Assembly: GCA_030144725.1 (NCBI GenBank)
Contig: JASKMD010000031.1
Coordinates: 11,582,862 to 11,646,861, forward strand
Origin: Haematococcus lacustris
Taxonomy: Eukaryota > Chlorophyta > Chlorophyceae > Chlamydomonadales > Haematococcaceae
Direction: 5' to 3'
Length of the DNA: 64,000 nucleotides
In this document: positions 31,735 to 41,800 of the stretch, in pieces
Layout: each line of letters begins with the position of its first letter
How positions within the stretch are numbered: the first letter of the stretch is position 1
Made by a program: the position numbers and the translations under genes
Notes under the pieces: model-generated
What the model was told of the DNA's origin: nothing
Database searches by the model: none
Seen by the model: only the letters and a program-made list of their open reading frames with translations

Positions 31735-32414
31735 TTAGTTCCCGGTCAATTCACACTGCTTGAGAATGTGCATCAGCTCATGCAGCAGTTGTGGCATAGG
31801 GCTGGGGGGTGAGCAGACTGCTTGCACTGCCTGCATCCCACAACTAGGTCCTTTCATGAGGCACCATCTGCCTGGCAGTTGGTTAAGCAACATACGTGGG
31901 TCAGCCTCACCTGCAGCACGGGACAGCACTTGGCGCCTCATGCCGCAATGACTCTTAGCTTGTCTCCCTGCTGCTGCCTGCCCAGACCTTGTGCGCTTGC
32001 TCAGCCTGCCATCCGTTGCAGGTCGCGGGGTGAGGTCTGCCTTGCTTGGAGCTGCGGCTACAACGGGTGACGGCACTGCTCCACTGCCCACTTACACCAC
32101 AGGCAGAGCACCACAGGAGAGCAGTGACCTCAGGCAGATGAGGAGGATGGGGACAAAGGATGGCCTCGTGCTGGGGAAGGGTGCTGAAATAGAAAACTGT
32201 AGGGCAGGGAGTACAAGGAATCATGCCGAGTTGACCAGTGTGTGGGCAGCAAAGGGTAGCAGCATGGTGCTCGAGGGGCAGGCTGTTTCCTTAGCGCACT
32301 CGTCTCTTTGATGCTGATACCTTTACATTTAGTATTACATTTGTACACTTCTCGTACCCTTGGGGCAGACACATCACTTGTAATCAACAAGGACTAGTTG
32401 AGATGGGATCACCC
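31735..32414. other. Interval with no supported gene
   Basis: A minus-strand open piece around 31735-32091 (RPATDGRLSKRTRSGQAAAG) has no recognisable domain. It may be another linker exon of the module array. Confidence 0.3.
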
Positions 32415-33032
32415 CTAGCTCATTATATTGATTGCCGTTAGCCCGTGTGAGTTCACATGGCATGCAGCTACCATGTTGGTGTCGGGAGGCCTAGGCCATG
32501 GCAAGGGCAGCTTGCTACCAGTATCTGGACACAGCCCAGGTGGCAGCGGGGTGAAAGTTGGATTGCTTGCTGTCTCACCAGCATCAAAGGAAGGGGTCTG
32601 GGCAGGGGTTTGCTCCAGGAGGCGCTGGATGGACTTCCACAAGGTCCAGGCAATCATCGTAGAGCTCATTCCAGCACACTTCAGAAGGGTCGCTGCATTT
32701 GCCTTGCGTAGCGCCTCCAGCTGGGCAGCACCATGGGGACTGCTGAACCACTCCTCCATGCGCATGTATGCCTCTGCCAACATGGGCACTTCACTGGCAG
32801 GGAGGTGCTTGTCCAGCATGGCCACCACAGTGACGACAAGGTCCTTTGCTGCCATTGGTCCTGACTGCAGTCCAGGGTCGGGCTTGACATCTGAGCGCAG
32901 CAGCTGCAACGGAGGTCGATGAGGTGGCAACAGTGAGGTGCATATGGGTCCATGTCGAGGGCTGGTCCACAGGTGCTGGCCAGACAACTGGTGACATGTT
33001 GCGAGCTTTGCAGGCCATGGAGGAGGCTTCAC
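32415..33032 (-). CDS. E-module, copy 2 (unknown family)
   Basis: A 205-codon minus-strand frame is nearly identical to the copy at 14765-15337. It shares KPPPWPAKL, TSPRHGPICTSLL, RSDVKPDPGLQSGPMAAKDL, VPMLAEAYMRMEEWFSSPHG and CAGMSSTMIAWTLWKSIQRL. Most differences are single substitutions, and the frame has stayed open in both copies, which favours a real coding segment over chance. Its function is unknown. It lies in segmental duplication E. Confidence 0.5.
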   Translation of the reverse strand: MKPPPWPAKLATCHQLSGQHLWTSPRHGPICTSLLPPHRPPLQLLRSDVKPDPGLQSGPMAAKDLVVTVVAMLDKHLPASEVPMLAEAYMRMEEWFSSPHGAAQLEALRKANAATLLKCAGMSSTMIAWTLWKSIQRLLEQTPAQTPSFDAGETASNPTFTPLPPGLCPDTGSKLPLPWPRPPDTNMVAACHVNSHGLTAINIMS

Positions 33033-34278
33033 CTGGCTCCTCCTTGGTCAGGTCAATCGCGTCCTCTCTGCCACTTCCAGCCAGCCTTGCTCTCAGGGCA
33101 GACACACCTGAGCACAGGGCACTGAATGGCTTGCCATGTGTCAGAACAGGCTGTGGCTGAGGCCAGAGTCACTGTGGCACCTGTGACAAGTAAGGGTGTG
33201 CACATGACCTGATGCTGTGTGGCTCATGCATCTATGCTAGGCTGCAACTACGTCAGTTGGGCCATGTGAAGCATGGCATGCTTGTCTACAGCCTGAAGCA
33301 TCTGCCTTACACCTGTGTTGTCCTTTCACTGTCACTTTGTCCCACTTGGCTTGGCACATCGCTTGTGAGGGCTCATCACATTTGTTGTTGGGGTCAGCCC
33401 ATACTGCCTGACATTTGCAGGAAGGCCCATAAATGTCCTACCATGAGAGGCACAGGCAGGATCAGGCTGGGACGGCCCAGACCCCACATCACATGGAGGA
33501 GCAGCAGCCAGGCCTGCATCTCAAACAAGCGCACAACACGCATGCCGTGAGGGTCCCTCTGTCATCATTGACTGAGTGAGCACTACATACAACAGTGAGA
33601 GTAGGTCATGCCACAACCGGCAATCCCATGTCTCTCCAATGGTCTGCTAAATATGTCTAGCTCAACAGCCTAGAAGGCGTGTGAGGGCCTTTGAACCCTG
33701 TTCAGCTCTATGGCATTTCTATAGCCATCAGCACCTTTCCTGCCTCACTTGCTACAAGGATTGCTGGAGGTTGGCACAGGAACCCCGGGGCGCTGCCTAA
33801 CATAAGCCTGTAGCTACAGTCAGATAAGCTGACTCAGCCACTGGAAAGGCTGAAGCTGTGTGCCGACGGGATTGGCACGAAAGAGCAGAGTCGGTGTTGG
33901 CATAGGAGAGGTGAGCCAGGAGCAAGGCTAGGTGGACATACAGCCAGCCAGCCAGCCAGCCAGCCTCCTAGGCAGCCTGGTGTCAGGCGGCACACCTGCC
34001 ACAGCCATGCCTTGAGCCAAAGGAAGGGTACCAAGCTCTGGATTGCTGCAGGCCCTCATAGGGACCCCAGCCGCTGCCTTGATACAAGCCTAGGGATAAG
34101 TCAGAGAAGGTATTGCTCCATTGCTAACTAGCCGCTCAGTCCTTGCAGCTCAAGCAGGCAGCTTTGTGATCTACTCTTGTGACTTCACATGACACATTCA
34201 AGTTAGGGGATGGAGAGAGTGACAGCCCGTCAAGCGGCTTAAGCAGGGTGGCAGCTAGACAGCCGGCTCACTCCCAGA
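33033..34278. other. Interval with no recognised gene
   Basis: It contains the right end of segmental duplication E (to about 33350) and a (CAGC)n run near 33942-33965. No protein-like open frame was found. Confidence 0.4.
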
Positions 34279-35054
34279 GACCAGCCTAGAGCCGGCTTGA
34301 CTGCAACGGACTATGAGGGGCAAGTCGTGAGGAGGCCAGCCTAGAGCCGGCTTGACTGCAACGGACTATGAGGGGCAAGTCGTGAGGAGGCCAGCCTAGA
34401 GCCGGCTTGACTGCAACGGACTATGAGGGGCAAGTCGTGAGGAGGCCAGCCTAGAGCCGGCTTGACTGCAACGGACTATGAGGGGCAAGTCGTGAGGAGG
34501 CCAGCCTAGAGCCGGCTTGACTGCAACGGACTATGAGGGGCAAGTCGTGAGGAGGCCAGCCTAGAGCCGGCTTGACTGCAACGGACTATGAGGGGCAAGT
34601 CGTGAGGAGGCCAGCCTAGAGCCGGCTTGACTGCAACGGACTATGAGGGGCAAGTCGTGAGGAGGCCAGCCTAGAGCCGGCTTGACTGCAACGGACTATG
34701 AGGGGCAAGTCGTGAGGAGGCCAGCCTAGAGCCGGCTTGACTGCAACGGACTATGAGGGGCAAGTCGTGAGGAGGCCAGCCTAGAGCCGGCTTGACTGCA
34801 ACGGACTATGAGGGGCAAGTCGTGAGGAGGCCAGCCTAGAGCCGGCTTGACTGCAACGGACTATGAGGGGCAAGTCGTGAGGAGGCCAGCCTAGAGCCGG
34901 CTTGACTGCAACGGACTATGAGGGGCAAGTCGTGAGGAGGCCAGCCTAGAGCCGGCTTGACTGCAACGGACTATGAGGGGCAAGTCGTGAGGAGGCCAGC
35001 CTAGAGCCGGCTTGACTGCAACGGACTATGAGGGGCAAGTCGTGAGGAGGCCAG
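34279..35054. repeat. Tandem array of 55-bp units, about 14 copies
   Basis: A 55-bp unit starting GGCCAGCCTAGAGCCGGCTT and ending GGGGCAAGTCGTGAGGA repeats from 34279 to 35054 with essentially no differences between copies. The unit contains the palindrome AGCCGGCT. No coding is implied. The near-identity shows recent expansion or homogenisation. Confidence 0.97.
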
Positions 35055-35975
35055 AACCGAGAGGCTGCACAGTACAGAGTGGTGCCTGCGTGGTTTCACA
35101 CCGACTGCACCGGGCTACCACTAGTCATTCGCACTGCTGAGGTAAAGGACTCACCAGCTTTGCCTGGCAGCTTGGGCAGGGGTGTGGGTGGGCCCCCCAT
35201 GGAGCCCATCGCCCGCCAGGCCTGGCTTGGAGCTGCATGCAGGAGTCAGAACAGCCATCATTGTGATGCGGTGGTGTGATCCTGACCCGACTTGTACCCT
35301 ACACCTTGCGTGATGACCCTCTTGCAACCACCCTCACTTGTACATCACTTGCTAGTCAGGTGGTGCGGGGTGTGGCTGTGTCCAGACTGAGATCTGGTCA
35401 TCCTGCTTGTATCAACTCTCTGAGTGCGTCAAGCCAAAGGTTGGTGCAGCAGCGCTGCCTTGGAGCTAGTAATGGGGCTCAGTGGGCATCCCACGCAAGC
35501 AGTAGGCAGCCTATATTTGGTGGCTGGGTGTGTCTATACAGGTAGGTGACACTGATGGACCTGATCAAACACTGAACACCATGTCTCTTCACTGGGCAGG
35601 CCAGGTTGCAGCATGTTGAGGATACATGCCACATCAAGATGCAGCACATGAGGATGGTGAAGTAGTGAAAGCATCCAATAACAGTAATGCCACACACCAT
35701 CAAGTCCCACACATGCGGTTTGTCCATGCCTTGCATTTAGCTATTTGTATATTTGGCCTGGCTTGGCGGGCACAAGGGATGCTCATTCCGCAGAGCATGT
35801 GCAATTGATAGTGGGCCCATCGCATGAGCATGTCAGCTGGCGTCACTGAAGGTGCTGCTCACTGAAGGGTCAAATGTTTCCAACACTCTTGCCCCATCAA
35901 TAAAGCTTGCTGGAGTCAGCAGCAGCTGCTGTCATCCGCCTCATAACCAAAGTTGCATTACCCTCTTGCATCAGT
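35055..35975. other. Interval with no supported gene
   Basis: Near 35140 a minus-strand piece ends at a GTGAGTC donor (PKLPGKAGES), like other linker exons of the array. Nothing else is assignable. Confidence 0.3.
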
Positions 35976-36906
35976 ATTGTATGCTCAGCATTGCAAGATC
36001 TGAGAAGGGGACCGCAGGCACAGAGCTAGTGTCTGACAGCGCTTAACCCATGTAAACAAGGGTGCAGGCGTACAGCTGTATCAATATGACTTGCGCATCA
36101 CAGCAGCGTCCCTTCCCTGAGTGGTGCGACCTGCCAGCTCCTCACCTGGGCAAGGCGCATGACCAAGATGAGGCTCAGGGCCACTGGGCAGGGCAGGGGC
36201 TGCAGCGGGAAGGGTGGGGGCCTCAGGGGCAGCTGGGGCTGGCTGCCTTGCCATGGAGGCCTGCTGCACCCCTGCACCTTGCTGCTGGCGGGAGGGAGGG
36301 GTAAGGTGGTGCTGCTGCAGGCGCTGCAGAGTGGTGCTGGCTACCGAGGCTGACTGCTGCAGGCCTCAGCGCTGCCAGCAGCTTTGAGGCCAGGACCCAC
36401 TGGCCTTGAGGTGAGGTAGCGGTCCACTTGACCTCCTCCCAGTGCTGCATCAGGCTAGGCCAGGGCCAGTCAAGGTTCCTTCCAAAACAGCCTCAACTCT
36501 CTGTCACCTCTCCTGGTGAGGAGCAAGGGTGGCGGCAGCTGCTGTACAGTGGGCTGGCCGTCATACGCTCACACACACTATTGCCTGCGTTGCCATGCCT
36601 CGTGCTCATCTCTATTGTACTGACGTTCCCAAATGGCTGTGCCATGTACTTGAGAAGGTACTGGCTGCGGTCGATAGACACTGGCGTCTGATTGCCATGC
36701 AAGCGATCTAAGCTGCACATAAGACGTTGTTGTGTCTCAATGGCCAGGCACATCAATTCTCCCACAGCGATCCGCCGTGGCTGTTCAGTGCCTGGTTGAC
36801 CAGCTGTAGGAAGGGGAGAGACTGGCGCTAGAGGCAGCTGGCGCAGCAGCCTGCTGCCCGTCTGCAGCTGCACCAGCAGAGCATGAGGCTCGCTTGTCAG
36901 CGGCAA
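35976..36906 (-). pseudogene. BG-module, copy 5 (frameshifted) in segmental duplication BG, copy 2
   Basis: The upstream frame (36906 down) contains RSQYLLKYMAQPFGN. The middle keeps QLPPPLLL and ELRLFWKEP, and then a TGA interrupts where the duplicate at 19.3 kb reads on into WPWSSL. One extra T in CCTTGACTGG accounts for the break. Downstream, MQHWEEVKWTATSPQGQWVL resumes in another frame. The module is therefore broken at a different place from its duplicate. Confidence 0.5.
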
Positions 36907-38230
36907 ACACTGGGGAAGGAGGGTGGGTGGGCTTTGCTCTGTGCAGCTAGCATTGTTTCCACTCTGCTTAGCTCAGCAGTGCACCCTGTCCAGCCCGTAA
37001 GCGGCCATGTTGCCATGTGAGGTCAATAGCAGGCCTCCCAACCTGGAGTTTTGGGTGACGGTGTGACGGTGTGACGGCAACAGGTGGCCCAACACAGGCA
37101 GCCAAACCAGGGCAGACCAGGACAACCAGCAGCGGGTGCCAGCAGCCTATGCAAACCACCACCCAGCCCACCACCCCATATCCTGCTCAGCCCCCCCAGG
37201 CTACCACGCCGGCAGGGCTGGCTGTGCCTAGGTCTAGGTGAGCCTGCTACAGAAGCAGCTCCCAGACCGAGAGAGCTACCAGACCCCTACGAGGGAGACC
37301 ACAGCGCCCACTGGAGATATGTTGGTGGCTTGTATTGAAGGCACTGACTGACCCAAGGTGATGACCACCAGCAGAGAGTCACATTAGTAGCATGACGAGA
37401 TGCCTGATGCCAAGCAACAAGAGCAGGTGGAGAAACGCCTTGCAGGCCAAGCTTAACATACAAGCCCTCGAGGTGCCTTTGTAGATGATAAGCATGGCCA
37501 CTCAAGGAGGCCTCGACGTAAGGGCACAAGCCAAGGGCTGGCTACCAGGGCATTGCATACAAGGCAACCTAGCTGGCTGCTCTATAATGCTGCACATCTG
37601 GTGGTGTCAGGTGGCCCCTAACCATGTTATACACTGAGTTGGGCTGGGTTGGGTTTGGCTGGCACAAAGTGCAGCATGCACAGCTCTTCGCAGGCCAACT
37701 GCTCAAACATCTGGCATGCTTGCGTGCAGCTTGCAGATGCAGCTTGCTGGAAACATCTCTTGGGGTGTCCGATGCACATTTCAAGTGGCCGTGTAGTTGT
37801 CACATGCCCACATCCTGCTTGCATGGAGTTGTGTGGTTTTGAAGGCAGTCACACGGGGCAGTCCTCAGTGCAGGTAGGGGTATTCATCCAACTCACTCGA
37901 CTCAGTTCAGCCAGGAGGTTGTCGTGGGGCTTGCCGGGGGCTCCTGCAACAGTTGACAACCATGGTGTTAGGGGTAGCTATACACGAGGTGGATAACTGT
38001 TTGGTAACGTCTGCTTTATCTACACTTGAAGTGGCAGCAGCAGCGGGTCATTCTGCTTCATACAATATGGTCATCACAAGCAACATAGCAAGCTGCGTGT
38101 AGGCTGCATAGGCTAACTCATGACAGCCCTTACCTCAAACTGAGAGGTACGCCTAAGCTTTAGGACCATCTGTGACCTTGACCCCACAGAAGCGGGACCA
38201 CATGCGCGCCTACATAAAGAAATCAATGTC
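36907..38230. other. Interval with no recognised gene
   Basis: No protein-like frame or RNA gene was recognised. It separates the module array from the LON2 gene. Confidence 0.4.
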
Positions 38231-38349
38231 GGGTTGAGCCAGGAGGTTGAGCCAGGAGGTGGTTGAGCCAGGAGGGATGAGCTAGGAGGTTGAGCCAGGA
38301 GGGTTGAGCCAGGAGGTTGAGCCAGGAGGTGGTTGAGCCAGGAGGGATG
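38231..38349. repeat. Minisatellite GGTTGAGCCAGGA
   Basis: About eight imperfect 14- to 18-bp units built on GGTTGAGCCAGGAGG. Confidence 0.9.
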
Positions 38350-38813
38350 TACTGCCGGCTGTACTTGGCTTCACAGCGTAAAGAGTCCACTTACGCCCAT
38401 TGCGAAGGATTACTTGCGGATCGGTGGCCGCACTTTTTTCGTTTACGGGGTTCCGGGCATAACGGGCGTATAGCAGACTAAACGTTCATCGCATGCCGCA
38501 CGGTGTCACGCCAATCGCACACTTCCCGGCGCCGGAATGTCCATGACAAGGTTGTGTAAAAGGTTTTATCAGAGTTGGGAGGGTCTGACCATCAACCCAG
38601 ACATCAGCTCGGATTGGGGCACGCTCGACGGTACCCTTATCAGGCTGCTCATGTCGCCCGTGGAGGGAGCCTGGTGTAAGCAGCGGGAGCCCTCCCGCTG
38701 ATGGGTCCCCACACTTGCTGAGGTGGCAATTTTGCCATTTAGTAATTTTGCCATTACCAACAACCGCCCTTGCCCGTGCCGGCCCGTGCCGGCCCGTGCC
38801 AGTGTGAGCCGCA
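38350..38813. promoter_or_regulatory. Upstream region of LON2
   Basis: This is the 460 bp before the LON2 start. I find no clear TATA box. A tandem GCCCGTGCCG repeat lies at 38773-38800, just before the start. The promoter is inferred from position only. Confidence 0.3.
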
Positions 38814-41800
38814 ATGGAGCAGGTCACTGTGCCGCATAGCGTGCCCCTGCTGCCCCTGGAGGCAGTGCTGCTGCCGAGCGCATACCTGCGAGTCACAATA
38901 CCTGCATCCCCGGGCAACTCCAGGTACTTGCGCCGCTGCACCAGCTAGTTCTTGTTGTTGCAATGGTCCGTTAGGGTTGTGCCTGCTGCAGGGCTGACCT
39001 GTGCGAGTATCTAAGCACGCTAAGCAGCGATGTCATCGTCGCTGTATTGCCAGAGGTGCGCGTTGTTCCTCCACCCGCCACCTTCGCTGCGCTCGGCTCC
39101 CATTGCCAGGCTTGATTGCAACCACAGCGCGTGTCACCGCTGGCAGGTGCCGCTGGTGGAGCTTTCGGGCAGGATTGCCACCGCAGCTCGGGTGCTGCAG
39201 GTGTCTCGCCTGCTGCAGGTCAGGCGCACAGCCTGGCAGCCCAGCCCTGGTAGACATGGAAGGGTTGGAGCAGAAGCTGGCAGCAGCAGGCGCAGCAGGT
39301 TCAGACGGAGCAGCAACAGGGGGCGGCGGTAGCAGCAGTAATGGTGCTGGCTGCACAGGCTTGCCCTCAGCAGCAGGAGCAACATCATGGCAGGAGGAGC
39401 CGGCAGCGTGTGGGGCAGCATGTCAGCTAGCCCCTCCCCTGGCTCACTCATGCTGGCTGTGCCTCACTAGCCTCTGCATGCAGGCCCCCTGCATCCCCCT
39501 CCAGCTTCCATGCAGCTTCCACACTCCCCTGCCGCCCCCCTCCTGCCATGCTGCCCCAGGCCTCTTGCTCCTGCCATGTGCCGACTCTGCCAGGCTTACC
39601 GCACTTCCATGCCGCCAGCCCATGCAAACACCTTCCATGCACATGCACATGCACATACCTCCCATGCACATGCAAAAGACTCCCATGCATTTTGCACTTA
39701 CCTCGTTAAGCTCTTTGCCAGCTGGGGCCCCTCTCTCCCGTCTCCTCGCCGGCTGCAGAGCGCTGAGTGGGTGCTGCTGCTGGAGGGGCTGTGCCGCGTG
39801 CAACTGGATGGCCTGGCCCCCTCTTGCGGACCCGGTCACTCCCTGCCATGCGTCTTGGTCACACAACTGGAGCCAAGCATCACACCTGTGGCTACCCCCC
39901 CCTCCCCTAACAACACAACCATGAGAAGCCACCCCAGGCGGCCAGGAATAGCAGCACCCCCCAGCCACAGCCAGGCGCAGCCAGCAGCAGGCAGCCAGCA
40001 GCCCCCCCCCACCCCTGGAAGCAGCCCTGGGGCGCCCACCCCCCACCCACCTCCTCTCTCTGACCCCAGCCAATGTGCAGGGGTGAAGGGGGAGGAAGGG
40101 GAAGGGGAGGGGGGGCTGGAGGAGCTGGGTCATGAGCTGCGTGCGGCCACTAAGCGGTTGCTTGACCTGATTCAGCAGCTGGCGGTGCTGCCAGCGGCAA
40201 AGCGTGTGGCTCAGATGCTGGAGGGGTTGCCGGCTGAGCGGGCTGCGGATATCGTGGCTGCAGTGCTCAGCTCCACCTTCCAGGTCAGCGTTAGCAGCGA
40301 GACCCGTGTCTTCAACAGTCAGGGGCAAGGGCAGGGGCAGGGGCAGGGGCGGGGGCGGGGCAGGGGCAGGGGTGGGGCAGGGGTAGCGTCCAGCAGCATG
40401 CAGCCCTGTGTTACCCTAACACCCCCTCACTCCTGCCTGCCTGCCTGCCTGGTTGCCTGTTCAGGAGCGGCTGGCAGTGCTGCATGCGGTGGCCCCTGCT
40501 GCGCGGGTGCGTCTGGCCCTGGCTCTGGTGCGCCACGCGCTGACGCTGCTGCAGGCTGCTGGGGCGCAGGGCAGCAGGGCAGGGGCCAGGCGGGGGGCGG
40601 GAGGGCAGCCGCCCAGGCGCCCAGGCCAGGTGCCGTCCCGCCGCCTCAGTGGCCTAGGTGCCGCCCCCTTCAGCGGGCAGCAGCAGCCCCAGGGCCCTCG
40701 CAGCACGGCCAGCAGCGGCAGCAAGGACAGCACCGCCGGCCAGGGCCCTCCATCCAGCAGCAGCAGCAGTGGGGGTGGGGTGGGGGGTGGGGCCGCAGGG
40801 GAGGCTGGGCCTGGGGGGGGCAGTGTGAGGGGTGAGGGGGGTCCAGGCCCTCCTGGCTGGGACCCCTCCTTTGACGGGGAGGAGGAGGAGGATGAGCTGG
40901 AGGCGGTGATGGAGAGGCTGGCCAGGCAGCGGCCTCCACCGGAGGTGCTCCGGGCAGCGGGCAGGGAGTTCAGGCGGCTGAGGCAATCAGGTGGCTGAGG
41001 CAATCAGGTGGCGGCCGGGGAAGAAAGGGTTAGGGTTAGGGTTAGGGTTAGGGTTAGGGTTGGGGTTATCCCTAACCCTGACCCTGGGTGCTAACCCTGA
41101 GGCAATCTCCTGGTGGGCCTAACGCTTAGGCAATCAGGTGGTGGCCGGGGAAAAGCAAGGGGAGGGAGGGGGGGTGGGGAGGGGGTGGGAGGGGAGGGTG
41201 CCGGTGACAGGGTGGTGAAGCCTAGTTAGGCTCCAGCTCACTCCTTCACTCCTTCACTCCTCCGCCCCTCCGCCCCTGACTGTGGCGTGCTGTCACAGGC
41301 GACAGCCAGCCTGGTGCGGCTGCGTCACGCGCGTACCTGGAGGTGCTGGCAGACCTGCCCTGGAGCTGCAGTGCAGCAGGACCTGCAGCGCCCCACCACC
41401 AGCCCCAGCCCTAGCCTGAGGCCTGACCCGGCAGGGTCCCCTGGCAGCAGTGGCCTCCGCCCCTCCCCTGCTGCCACCACCATGCCCAGCGCTCCCCCGC
41501 AGGCTGAGGGGGCAGGCAGGGGTGGGGCGGGGGGCGCAGGTCAGGCCGGCAGTGCGGGCCCTGAAGCGCAGGACCAGGGGGAGGGCGGGCAAGGTATTGG
41601 GGTGAGGGGCTCCGGGGGGGGGCCGGTGGCGGCCTGGGTGGGAGGGGGGGAGGGCCCGGGGCCTGGTCAGGGGCTGAGCTTGAGCGGCGCCCGGCTGCTG
41701 CTGGATCAACAACACTATGGCTTGGACAAGGTGAAGGACAGGTGAGCCTGGCCCTGGCCCTGACCCTGGCCCTGGCCCTGGCCCTGACCCTGACCCTGAC

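Noticed and set aside
32428..32922. Plus-strand frames opposite the E-modules
   Set aside because: The minus-strand frame has protein-like composition and is conserved between both duplicates; the plus frames are its shadow.
38486..38941. 151-codon minus-strand frame upstream of LON2
   Set aside because: Its first part is antisense to LON2 exon 1, it starts at GTG, and it has no recognisable domain.
39030..39218. ATG at 39030 as the LON2 start
   Set aside because: A better N-terminal exon at 38814-38923 encodes the Lon N-domain strand and splices in phase to 39028 (DVIVAVLPE), which is in a different frame from the ATG at 39030.
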